Origin: Halovenus sp.
GTDB taxonomy: Archaea > Halobacteriota > Halobacteria > Halobacteriales > Haloarculaceae
DNA: 6,689 bases
Assembly: GCA_028274925.1 (NCBI GenBank)
Contig: JAQCNR010000371.1
Location: 1 to 6,689, forward strand
Direction: 5' to 3'
The notes under the pieces are model-generated. The model searched no databases. It saw nothing but the letters and a program-made list of their open reading frames with translations, and was not told the DNA's origin. Numbering within the stretch: the first letter of the stretch is position 1; each line of letters opens with the position of its first letter. A program made the translations under genes and the position numbers. Shown piece after piece: positions 1-5,896 of the stretch.

Positions 1-48
1 TCGCTGCGGCGAGCGCACCACTCCTCGCAAAAACTTGGGGAAAAACTC

Positions 49-75
49 CTGCTGGCTCCCGGTGGTCGCCAGCAG
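49..75. repeat. Inverted repeat, 8-bp perfect stem
   Basis: CTGCTGGC at 49-56 is the exact reverse complement of GCCAGCAG at 68-75, with an 11-base loop. No T-rich tract follows on either strand, so a terminator role is not obvious. It lies in the non-coding leading region. Confidence 0.6.
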
Positions 76-79
76 TGAA

Positions 80-100
80 ACGACTCGCTTCGCTCGTCGT
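80..100. repeat. Imperfect palindrome, ACGAC...GTCGT
   Basis: ACGAC (80-84) pairs with GTCGT (96-100). Two symmetric mismatches follow, then an inner GC/GC pair closes a TTC loop. The inner 'CTCGCTTCGCTCG' type of sequence looks like the small palindromes I recall from haloarchaeal intergenic DNA. The function is unknown. Confidence 0.5.
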
Positions 101-302
101 ATGCTTGGCAAACCGTTGCGTGGATTTTCGCTCCCGGCACGCTCGCCCCGTCGGCCTATCGGAATAATCTGGAAATCCACCTCAGGCAGTCACCAAAACC
201 AACGGACGAAAATTATTTGGTCTGACTAACTTGGACAAGCCAAGCTAACACTTCGCGGTCACGACCTGTCGCTTGGAGGCATCTGGAGGACTTGGGTCAG
301 CC

Positions 303-308
303 TTTTAC
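303..308 (+). promoter_or_regulatory. Candidate TATA box for the HPP/Usp gene
   Basis: TTTTAC starts 31 bases before the ATG at 334. This is about the spacing expected for an archaeal TATA box serving a leaderless or nearly leaderless transcript. The BRE position just upstream is not clearly purine-rich, so the call is weak. A 5-bp inverted repeat, CTCGT (308-312) and ACGAG (319-323), sits between the TATA-like element and the start codon and could be an operator. Confidence 0.35.
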
Positions 309-333
309 TCGTGCATAGACGAGCGCTATAGTA

Positions 334-1812
334 ATGGGGAAACGCTGGAGTCTACTTGTTCGCTATTTCACCCGATTTTGGCGGCGCAAACGCCGCGAAC
401 TGCGCCGGTGGCTCGAACAGACGAATACAATCGTTCATCTCTCAATTCTGCTCATCGTTCCCGTCCTGATTGCGCTCGTGACACTGCTCTCGAACGCCGT
501 TGGTGTGTTCTCCTTTCTCGTCTATCCACCGCTGGTCTCTGGAGCGTACACACTGTTTGCTGACCCGGAGGGCAAGTACGCCTCGCCGGTGAAGTTCGTC
601 GGCGGCCTCACCGTTGGCGCGCTGTGTGGCTGGGTCGCAATCGAAGTGACAGCCAGATTGTTGTTCACGCCGCCAACAGGACAACTCAACCCCGTCGCTG
701 CCGGCATAACCGTCTTCATGACCGGGCTTGCCGTCTGGGTGCTGGGCGTCGAAGAACCGGCGGCGTTCTCGATGGCACTGCTGACGCTGTTCGTTCGGGC
801 GCAGGTTGACGCACTGGGGCTGTTCGTCCTCGGCGCTGCGGTGAGCAGCGCACTCGTCGCCGGGACGTTCGCGGTCTGGCGGCGGTACATCTACGAACAG
901 CGCGCGCAGTATCTCTACGAGACGACCGACGCCGACGACCAGGTGCTCGTCCCGATGGTTGGGCCCGACCCTGCTGCGACGGCGATGCTCGCCGCACGTC
1001 TTGCGGGCGCACATCGCGCGGGCAAAGTCGTGCTTCTGGAGATGGTCGACGAAGAACCGATGGCCCGTGCAGAGCGCGCACTGCTCCAGAGCCACGGTGA
1101 AACTTCACTGGTCAAAAGCGGCCCTACACAACCCGACGATGCGCTGGTCGCCGACGGCGCTGAACCCCTCGACGAAATCGGGATGCGTGATGACCTGGAT
1201 GCGTCGGTTGCTGATATCGAGCGCCACGCCACCGCCATCGAAACTGAGGTTGGCGTCCCTTGTCAGGTTGTAGTCGCGACGGCCGGTGCGTCACCAGCCG
1301 ATATGGTCGTAGACACGGCACGAGAGGCAAACTGTGACCTGATTGCCGCGCCGTACGAGACCGAAGATGGCTGGTCCAGGGAGCTATTCCGTGGCGAAAT
1401 TGACACAATCATCCACCGGTCGTTCGAGGGCCAGACTCGTTGGCGTCGGATTCTCGTGCCTGTCAACCGGGCGAACGACGTGGCACACAGCATGATCGAC
1501 TTTGCAACTCGGCTGGCGGCCGAAACTGGCGAAGTCAGCGTTGCAAGTTTCGTTACCAGTGCCCGTGAGCGCCGCCGGGCAGAGGACGTGCTTGCCAACC
1601 TCGTTGAAACGTTCTCCGGCAGTATCGAAACGCGAATCTCCCGGTCAGACCTCGAAGCGTTTCTGACAAACCACGGCCGCGAGTACGACCTCATCATTAT
1701 CGGTGCAAGTCAGGACCGCTCTACGGCCTCCCGCTTTGTCTCACCGCCGACGTTCGAGAACATCGACACCGAGCAAATCGACGCGGATATCGCGATTGTC
1801 GACCGGCACTAA
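334..1812 (+). CDS. HPP-type membrane protein fused to two Usp-like domains
   Basis: This 492-residue protein has an Arg/Lys-rich cytoplasmic N-terminus (about residues 10-26, RYFTRFWRRKRRELRRW). Five to six hydrophobic spans follow between about 34 and 181, including a YPPLVSGAYTLF turn (64-75) that recalls the HPP integral-membrane family. Two alpha/beta domains of the universal-stress-protein fold follow, at about 203-340 (VLVPMVG to DLIAAPYE) and 371-490 (RRILVPVNRA to DIAIVDRH). The usual Usp nucleotide motif G-2x-G-9x-G(S/T) is not seen in either domain; the second has only IIIGASQDRS (454-463). ATP binding is therefore doubtful. By family, HPP/Usp fusions sit in the membrane and are thought to be transport- or stress-related; the substrate here is unknown. 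The ATG at 334 is favoured by the TATA-like element about 30 bases upstream. A 51-base gap separates the gene from the next small gene on the same strand. I am sure of the coding frame, fairly sure of the domain layout and unsure of the function. Confidence 0.88.
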   Translation: MGKRWSLLVRYFTRFWRRKRRELRRWLEQTNTIVHLSILLIVPVLIALVTLLSNAVGVFSFLVYPPLVSGAYTLFADPEGKYASPVKFVGGLTVGALCGWVAIEVTARLLFTPPTGQLNPVAAGITVFMTGLAVWVLGVEEPAAFSMALLTLFVRAQVDALGLFVLGAAVSSALVAGTFAVWRRYIYEQRAQYLYETTDADDQVLVPMVGPDPAATAMLAARLAGAHRAGKVVLLEMVDEEPMARAERALLQSHGETSLVKSGPTQPDDALVADGAEPLDEIGMRDDLDASVADIERHATAIETEVGVPCQVVVATAGASPADMVVDTAREANCDLIAAPYETEDGWSRELFRGEIDTIIHRSFEGQTRWRRILVPVNRANDVAHSMIDFATRLAAETGEVSVASFVTSARERRRAEDVLANLVETFSGSIETRISRSDLEAFLTNHGREYDLIIIGASQDRSTASRFVSPPTFENIDTEQIDADIAIVDRH

Positions 1813-1863
1813 TCACGACGGAGCATCGACACACCTAATCTCTGGTAGTGGTCAAATCTGAAT

Positions 1864-1968
1864 ATGGACGACGAACAGAAGCGCAAACTCGCGGCAGTTA
1901 TTAGCATCGTGCTCTCACTGGTCGCTATCGGCATCTCGTTGAGTAGTGCGGGCTATATTCCGCCGTAA
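1864..1968 (+). CDS. 34-residue single-span membrane microprotein
   Basis: A short frame encodes a charged N-terminus MDDEQKRKL, one hydrophobic helix (about residues 9-27, AAVISIVLSLVAIGISL) and a short tail ending GYIPP. The charge distribution, with D/E/K/R before the helix, is typical of small membrane proteins. No catalytic motif is present and I do not recognise the family. The CTAATC sequence near 1835-1840 lies about 27 bases before the ATG and could act as a weak TATA element for a leaderless transcript. Alternatively the gene is read through from the HPP/Usp gene 51 bases upstream. Its TAA ends at 1968, with one base before the stop codon of the convergent HTH gene. The clean amphipathic/hydrophobic pattern and the fit between two genes support coding, but a frame this short can occur by chance. 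Confidence 0.6.
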   Translation: MDDEQKRKLAAVISIVLSLVAIGISLSSAGYIPP

Positions 1969-1969
1969 C

Positions 1970-2176
1970 TCAGTCCGCAGCTGTTGGCTCTGTCTGGTTG
2001 GCGTCGATATAGCCGCCGCCGGACTCGGTTTCAATCCGGCCGGCCTGTTGGAGACGCTGACAGTGCCGGCGGACCGTCACCGGATGTGCGTCGAGCGTCG
2101 TGGCAATCTCTGCTGCGGTGACTGGGCCGTGGTTGTCGACGACCGAGCGGATGGCACCATCGAGTTTGCGGGACAT
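1970..2176 (-). CDS. Small winged helix-turn-helix DNA-binding protein
   Basis: This 68-residue protein is little more than one winged-helix domain. Residues 4-15 form a first helix (KLDGAIRSVVDN). The helix-turn-helix spans about 19-46: VTAAEIATTL, turn, HPVTVRRHCQRLQQAG. It is followed by a wing (IETESGGGYI, 48-57) and a short polar tail. The order 'AAEIA..L..HPVTVRRH...L..AG.IE' is typical of small archaeal and bacterial MarR/FaeA-like or DeoR-like HTH proteins. No ligand or metal domain is present, so it probably binds DNA as a dimer or responds by expression level. A TATA-like ATATATTA lies 27 bases upstream of the ATG, so the mRNA is likely leaderless. A 5+7+5 dyad sits between the TATA element and the start, suggesting autoregulation. 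It is divergent from the small-membrane-protein/LOV operon and convergent with the 34-residue gene. Confidence 0.82.
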   Translation of the reverse strand: MSRKLDGAIRSVVDNHGPVTAAEIATTLDAHPVTVRRHCQRLQQAGRIETESGGGYIDANQTEPTAAD

Positions 2177-2183
2177 ACCTACA

Positions 2184-2200
2184 GTCCACTACGACTGGAC
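2184..2200. promoter_or_regulatory. Dyad GTCCA-N7-TGGAC, candidate operator
   Basis: GTCCA (2184-2188) and TGGAC (2196-2200) form a perfect 5-bp inverted repeat with a 7-base spacer. It lies between the TATA-like element and the start codon of the HTH gene. This is where a repressor would block transcription start. That the neighbouring HTH protein binds it is an inference. Confidence 0.35.
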
Positions 2201-2202
2201 GG

Positions 2203-2210
2203 TAATATAT
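2203..2210 (-). promoter_or_regulatory. TATA box of the HTH gene
   Basis: On the minus strand the sequence reads ATATATTA, ending 27 bases before the ATG at 2176. This is the usual distance for an archaeal TATA box with a leaderless transcript. A clear purine-rich BRE is not obvious just upstream. Confidence 0.5.
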
Positions 2211-2227
2211 GCCACGGCGTACCAGTT

Positions 2228-2247
2228 GTGGGGTTTATTTGTCCCAC
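2228..2247 (+). promoter_or_regulatory. TATA-like element inside a GTGGG/CCCAC dyad
   Basis: TTTATTT (2234-2240) is flanked by GTGGG (2228-2232) and CCCAC (2243-2247), a 5-bp inverted repeat with a 10-base spacer. As a + strand promoter it would start transcription near 2262 and leave a leader of about 40 bases before the ATG at 2301. A second, weaker possibility is TTGTAAG at 2274-2280, which would give a nearly leaderless message. The dyad around the TATA element could be a repressor site for the divergent HTH protein; this is an inference. Confidence 0.35.
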
Positions 2248-2300
2248 GGGGCTGGCACAGAAACCGTAGCGTCCTTGTAAGTGCTGGCCACAGCGTAGGT

Positions 2301-2501
2301 ATGGACGGCGTGTCGCCTGGTGAGGAGAGCAGTTCCTTCCTGAGTCACCTTCGACAGCTTGACCACTGGACGTTTCTCTTGGCGCTTGGGCTTGTCGTCG
2401 CCAACATCGCCGTGGAATCGTCGTATCTCAGCGCCGCGGCCGCAGTTCTGTTGTTCGTTGCACTCGGCTACGACGCATGGGAGTTCTACGCGGCGGAGTG
2501 A
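2301..2501 (+). CDS. 66-residue two-span membrane protein
   Basis: A polar N-terminus of about 22 residues (MDGVSPGEESSSF, then HLRQLD) leads into two hydrophobic segments, about 24-40 (WTFLLALGLVVANIAV) and 43-57 (LSAAAAVLLFVALGY). It ends in an acidic/aromatic tail, DAWEFYAAE. I do not recognise a named family; it looks like a small haloarchaeal membrane protein. The frame is open back to 2100, but that extension runs antisense through the HTH gene and its promoter, so the ATG at 2301 is preferred. The next gene starts 11 bases after this stop, so the two are very likely co-transcribed and perhaps translationally linked. Both are small two-span proteins, so they may form a heteromeric membrane unit; this is an inference. 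Confidence 0.72.
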   Translation: MDGVSPGEESSSFLSHLRQLDHWTFLLALGLVVANIAVESSYLSAAAAVLLFVALGYDAWEFYAAE

Positions 2502-2512
2502 GCGGGAGAGCT

Positions 2513-2755
2513 ATGACCCTGGAACACGCACAGGGCGGTGTGGCGCTACTTGACCGAGTTCCCGACCCTGGGGCCGTCGCGACTGGCGTGGTGATTGTCA
2601 GCATCGCGGTTGTCGTCTGGAGCGCGCTCTCGCTTGTCCGCGGGCAGTCAATTCAGCCACTGGAGAGCTTGCTGTTCGCGCTTGTGTTTGCTGTCGTCTA
2701 CTTCGGCAGTCTCTCACTGCTCGACAGCGACACTCCTGACGGGGAGGCGGAGTGA
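2513..2755 (+). CDS. 80-residue two-span membrane protein
   Basis: This protein has two clear hydrophobic segments: about residues 21-43 (AVATGVVIVSIAVVVWSALS) and 50-70 (LESLLFALVFAVVYFGSLS). A short SIQ-containing loop separates them and the C-terminus is acidic (DSDTPDGEAE). The ATG at 2513 is chosen over an in-frame ATG at 2477 because the earlier start would overlap the preceding gene. In addition a purine-rich GGGAGAG lies just upstream of 2513. It follows the 66-residue gene by 11 bases and precedes the LOV gene by 48 bases on the same strand, so one operon is likely. The family is not recognised. A role in anchoring or signalling with the LOV protein is only suggested by position. Confidence 0.75.
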   Translation: MTLEHAQGGVALLDRVPDPGAVATGVVIVSIAVVVWSALSLVRGQSIQPLESLLFALVFAVVYFGSLSLLDSDTPDGEAE

Positions 2756-2803
2756 CGAGCTCAAAGAACCAAACCAACGTGCCGCATTTGTTCACCTACT
2801 TGT

Positions 2804-3856
2804 ATGGCAGAAATCGGTGAGGATGTTGCAGAACTGACCGAGCGTATCTCAGATGTCGAGCTCAAACTCCAGTCAGTCGACGAGGCACCGCTCGGCATCA
2901 CGATTGCGGATATGCGTGAGGACGACGACCCACTCGTGTACGTAAATGACGGCTTCGAGGAAATCACCGGCTACACCAGCGAGGGGATTGTTGGCGAAAA
3001 CTGCCGGTTCATGCAGGGCCCGGAGACGGCGGATGAACCCGTCGCGCTGATGCGCGAGGCAATTGAAAACGACGAGCCGGTTCGTGTCGAACTGCGCAAT
3101 TATCAGAAAGATGGCGACGTGTTCTGGTCAGAGGTGACGCTCGCTCCGCTGCACAGCGCGGACGGCAGCGTTACGCATTATGTTGGCTTTCAGCAGGATA
3201 TCAGCACCCGCAAAGAGTACGAAACAAAACTGGAACAACAGCGTGACGACCTGCAGGTCGGGCTAGCCTCGATGGAACTCCTCCAGGCCGAAGGGATCGA
3301 TACCGAACAGGTGACTGCCGCTATCGAGAGCGTCGAGCAAGCCATTGAGCTGACCAACACCGCACGAGACATCGCTGACGTAATGCTCGATTCGGCGGAG
3401 AATCGCTACCCGGTCGAGTTGCGCTCGGTCATCCAGCAGGAACTCGACGAAGCCCGCGAGCGAAACCCTGACGCGACCATCTCAATCGCTGGCACCATCC
3501 CAGCGGTCACAGTGCAGGCGAACGACCTGCTCGATTCGGTGTTTCGGAATCTCTTGAGCAATGCCGTGACACACAACCATACTGCCGACCCGACCGTTCA
3601 GCTCAGCGCCACCAATCAGGACGACACTGTAACTGTTGTCGTCGCCGACAACGGCCCGGGCATTCCGGATGCTGCCCGCGACCAGCTCTTCGAGCGTGGC
3701 TGGACGGGTACCGACACTGGAACGGGGATGGGACTGTATCTCGTCGACAGAGTGCTCACAGCCTATGGCGGGTCAATCCGTCTCGACGACGACACCGACC
3801 TGACGGCCGACCTCGGTGGGGCGACGTTTATTCTGACGCTGCCAGTCGCCGAATAA
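2804..3856 (+). CDS. LOV-domain histidine-kinase-like protein lacking the H-box
   Basis: The protein has 350 residues and no membrane span, so it is cytoplasmic. Residues 1-26 look like a short coiled-coil lead. A LOV-type PAS domain follows at about 27-137 and carries the signature GENCRFMQG (64-72), whose Cys67 is the flavin-adduct cysteine of LOV photoreceptors. Asn99 (NYQKDG) and Gln130 (GFQQDIS) match the flavin-contact Asn and Gln. The second usual Asn, in FWN, is Ser109 (FWS). A J-alpha-like linker (134-150) leads to a helical segment (about 151-200) in place of the dimerisation/phosphotransfer domain. That segment contains no histidine, so the RHDIRND-type H-box is absent. The ATPase domain (about 205-350) is intact: N-box FRNLLSNAVTHN (247-258), G1 DNGPGIP (282-288), F-region LFERGW and G2 GTGMGLYLV (306-314). 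It probably senses blue light through FMN and binds ATP, but canonical autophosphorylation is not expected. It is the last gene of the apparent operon with the two small membrane proteins. Its stop abuts that of aCPSF1. Confidence 0.9.
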   Translation: MAEIGEDVAELTERISDVELKLQSVDEAPLGITIADMREDDDPLVYVNDGFEEITGYTSEGIVGENCRFMQGPETADEPVALMREAIENDEPVRVELRNYQKDGDVFWSEVTLAPLHSADGSVTHYVGFQQDISTRKEYETKLEQQRDDLQVGLASMELLQAEGIDTEQVTAAIESVEQAIELTNTARDIADVMLDSAENRYPVELRSVIQQELDEARERNPDATISIAGTIPAVTVQANDLLDSVFRNLLSNAVTHNHTADPTVQLSATNQDDTVTVVVADNGPGIPDAARDQLFERGWTGTDTGTGMGLYLVDRVLTAYGGSIRLDDDTDLTADLGGATFILTLPVAE

Positions 3857-5776
3857 TCAGACAAAGCGGAATGTTTCGAGATTTTTCGGCGCGAACGTGC
3901 GCATGTTGAACTCGTGGTACAGCGCCGAGGAGAACTCCTGTGTCGAGGATTCGTCGCCGTGGACACAGAGCACCTTCTCGGGACGGGGGTTCATCGTCCG
4001 CACGAAGTTCTCCAGACCCTGCCGGTCAGCGTGACCGGAGAAGCCATCAACAACCTCAGTATCCATCTTCAGCGTCAGCGTCTCGCGGCCGCGACCGCCG
4101 TTATCCATCGGAATCTCGTCCCAGCCGTTCTGGATACGCCGACCGAGCGTTCCCTGGGCCTGATAGCCAACGAAGGTTAGCGTCGAGTCTGGGTCGGGGC
4201 CGAGGTGTTCGAGCCATGACATAATCGGGCCGCCTTCGAGCATCCCCGACGTCGAGATTATAATCGATGGACCACTATCTGCGACATCCTGTCGCTCTTC
4301 CTCGCCGCCGTCGATGTGGTTGAACTGCTCGGAGAGGAACGGGTTGGCGTCGTCGTGGAAAATTCGCTCGCGGAGGTCGTCACGGAGATACTCGGGATAG
4401 GTGGTGTGAATCGCCGTTGCCTCCCAGATCATCCCGTCGAGATGAACCGGGACCTCAGGAATATCTCCGTTGCGAATCGCCTCTTCGAGGACGAGCATAA
4501 TCTCCTGTGACCGTCCAACTGCGAAGGCCGGAATGAGCACCTTCCCGTCACGGTCCAGCGTGTTCTTGATCGTGTGTTTCAGTTTCCGCTCGGAGTCCTG
4601 CTGGTCGGTCTGGTAGTCGTTTCTCCCACCGTAGGTCGACTCCATGACCAGTGTCTCCACGCGCGGGAAGTCGTTGACAGCGCCGTTGAACAGGCGAGTG
4701 TCGTCGTAGTGAATGTCCCCAGAGAAGGCGACGTTGTACAGCCCATCGCCAATGTGGAAGTGCGAGACTGCAGAGCCGAGAATGTGGCCTGCATTGTGCA
4801 GCGTGAGTTTGATATCTGGCGAAATATCGGTCACGTCGCCGTATTCGAGCGGGATGGTGTGTTTGATCGCTTCTCGAACCATCTCGGACTCGTACGGCGG
4901 CGCGCGGCCTTCCTTGGCGGCCACGTCGAGATAATCCAGCGTCAGCAGTCCCATCAGGTCTCGCGTTGGTTCCGTCGTGTAAATCGGGCCGTCGTAGCCG
5001 TATTTGAACAGCAGCGGAATGAGCGCGGAGTGGTCGAGGTGAGCGTGGGTCAGCACAACTGCGTCCAGTGAACTCGCGCCGGAGCCAAGCGCCTCGGGTA
5101 CCTGCAGGTAGGGCACTTCATCTTCGGCACCCGGCTTGTCACCGCAGTCGATCAGCACGCGGGTTTCTGGCGTCGAGAGAATAAATGCGGCCCGGCCAAC
5201 TTCTCGACAGCAGCCCAGTGTCGTGATGCGGACCCACTCGTCGTCGGACATCTCTTCGCGGTGAATCTGCCGGCCAATCCGTTCGAGAATATCGCGCCTG
5301 TCGTCGCGCTCCTGCTTCAGGAAGTTTCGAACGTTCTTGACCGTCGAGGATTCGATAGGTGGCGTCCGGACAACTTCGGGCGTCCAGCCGGTTTCCTGGG
5401 TGATCTCTCGGAGGGTTGCACCGTGGCGGCCGATAACCATTCCTGGCTTCTGGGCCTCGATGACCACTTCCCCTGTGTCGACGTGGAAATCTAAATCTGA
5501 CACGCCGGCTTCGTCGGGGATGACCGCGAGCACCTGCTGGCGGGCGTCGTCAGGTTTCGAGAGGACGGCCGGGTCGGGCCGAACCGTAATTCGCTTCCGG
5601 AGTTTCGAGGCCAGTTGCCGGACGAGGTTGCCGTCGCTGGCGAACCGCTTGGGGTCACGCGTGTAGACAACCAGTTCGGGGCCTTCGTATCTGACCTCCG
5701 TGATCTCCACGTCGGAGGGTACTTCCTGCTCGATCGTCGCTTCTATGTCTTCGAGTTGTTGCTCTACTGTACTCAT
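3857..5776 (-). CDS. fttA: aCPSF1/FttA, KH-MBL-beta-CASP ribonuclease, transcription termination factor
   Basis: This 639-residue protein is the full usual length for archaeal aCPSF1. The N-terminal region holds two KH-like RNA-binding units (about 1-145), the second with the GxxG loop GRHG (116-119). The metallo-beta-lactamase core begins near 183 and shows the zinc motifs HAHLDH (244-249), His331 in GHILGS and Asp354 in FSGD. The beta-CASP part includes ESTYGGR (379-385), the TSGMLEGGP stretch (509-517), SGHAD (580-584) and HGDES (606-610). All metal-ligand positions I can judge are kept, so it should be an active Zn-dependent endonuclease. By family it cuts nascent RNA at U-rich 3' ends and terminates transcription by archaeal RNA polymerase. 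The ATG at 5776 is supported by an in-frame TGA at 5780-5782, which excludes a longer protein. It is convergent with the LOV gene with no base between stops, and divergent from the 159-residue gene. It is a universal archaeal housekeeping gene. Confidence 0.97.
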   Translation of the reverse strand: MSTVEQQLEDIEATIEQEVPSDVEITEVRYEGPELVVYTRDPKRFASDGNLVRQLASKLRKRITVRPDPAVLSKPDDARQQVLAVIPDEAGVSDLDFHVDTGEVVIEAQKPGMVIGRHGATLREITQETGWTPEVVRTPPIESSTVKNVRNFLKQERDDRRDILERIGRQIHREEMSDDEWVRITTLGCCREVGRAAFILSTPETRVLIDCGDKPGAEDEVPYLQVPEALGSGASSLDAVVLTHAHLDHSALIPLLFKYGYDGPIYTTEPTRDLMGLLTLDYLDVAAKEGRAPPYESEMVREAIKHTIPLEYGDVTDISPDIKLTLHNAGHILGSAVSHFHIGDGLYNVAFSGDIHYDDTRLFNGAVNDFPRVETLVMESTYGGRNDYQTDQQDSERKLKHTIKNTLDRDGKVLIPAFAVGRSQEIMLVLEEAIRNGDIPEVPVHLDGMIWEATAIHTTYPEYLRDDLRERIFHDDANPFLSEQFNHIDGGEEERQDVADSGPSIIISTSGMLEGGPIMSWLEHLGPDPDSTLTFVGYQAQGTLGRRIQNGWDEIPMDNGGRGRETLTLKMDTEVVDGFSGHADRQGLENFVRTMNPRPEKVLCVHGDESSTQEFSSALYHEFNMRTFAPKNLETFRFV

Positions 5777-5844
5777 AGCTCAAAATACAGAGGGCACACG
5801 CCTTCGCGTGTGGACTGTTCGCTGTCGATAATTGGACCAGACAT
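5773..5844 (-). CDS. Possible 23-codon leader peptide overlapping the aCPSF1 start
   Basis: On the minus strand an ATG at 5844-5842 opens a 23-residue frame (beginning MSGPIIDSEQ and ending PLYFEL). Its TGA at 5775-5773 overlaps the aCPSF1 ATG in an ATGA arrangement, as in translationally coupled genes. The 5795-5812 hairpin lies inside it. It would be transcribed if the TATA element at 5917-5924 drives aCPSF1. The frame is open further back to 6018, so the ATG is not proven and no homologue is known to me. It could be chance. Confidence 0.25.
   Translation of the reverse strand: MSGPIIDSEQSTREGVCPLYFEL
5795..5812 (-). promoter_or_regulatory. Hairpin in the aCPSF1 leader
   Basis: On the minus strand CACACGC and GCGTGTG form a perfect 7-bp GC-rich stem closed by a four-base GAAG loop. 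It ends 18 bases before the aCPSF1 start codon, so it would fold in the 5' leader of the message if transcription starts upstream. It could equally be a DNA dyad for a repressor. The gene product is itself an RNA-binding nuclease, so autoregulation is conceivable but not shown. Confidence 0.4.
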
Positions 5845-5896
5845 TGTCGAATTGCAAGGTATCTCCGGACACGCGCCCGGAAAACCGTTCGGTAAC

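Larger units (their letters stand above)
1..333. other. Non-coding, hairpin-rich leading region
   Basis: No convincing gene was found on either strand. The longest open frame on the + strand (35-229) has an unnatural composition and no recognisable motif. The stretch holds several short inverted repeats. A right arm GCGAGCGC at 9-16 pairs with TCGC at 1-4 and may belong to a hairpin cut by the window edge. Stems lie at 49-75 and 80-100, and CTTGG/CCAAG pairs at 230-234 and 240-244. A 7-base direct repeat AAAAACT occurs at 29-35 and 41-47, twelve bases apart. The region resembles the palindrome-rich intergenic DNA at the other end of the window. It could be the 3' flank of an upstream gene or old mobile-element debris, but nothing visible decides this. 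Confidence 0.6.

Noticed and set aside
1..333. Insertion sequence or MITE remnant
   Set aside because: No transposase fragment, matched terminal repeats or target-site duplication could be identified.
442..1095. 217-residue minus-strand frame
   Set aside because: It is a shadow of the HPP/Usp gene. Its composition is rich in Cys, His and Arg, unlike acidic haloarchaeal proteins, and no domain is visible.
2100..2300. N-terminal extension of the 66-residue membrane protein
   Set aside because: It runs antisense through the HTH gene and its promoter and has no membrane or domain pattern. The ATG at 2301 gives a sensible small protein.
2477..2512. Earlier ATG of the 80-residue protein
   Set aside because: It overlaps the preceding gene, adds a Gly/Arg stretch with no pattern, and lacks the purine-rich site found before 2513.
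4574..5071. 165-residue + strand frame inside aCPSF1
   Set aside because: It is antisense to a highly conserved enzyme whose motifs are all in the minus frame, and has no independent promoter or domain.
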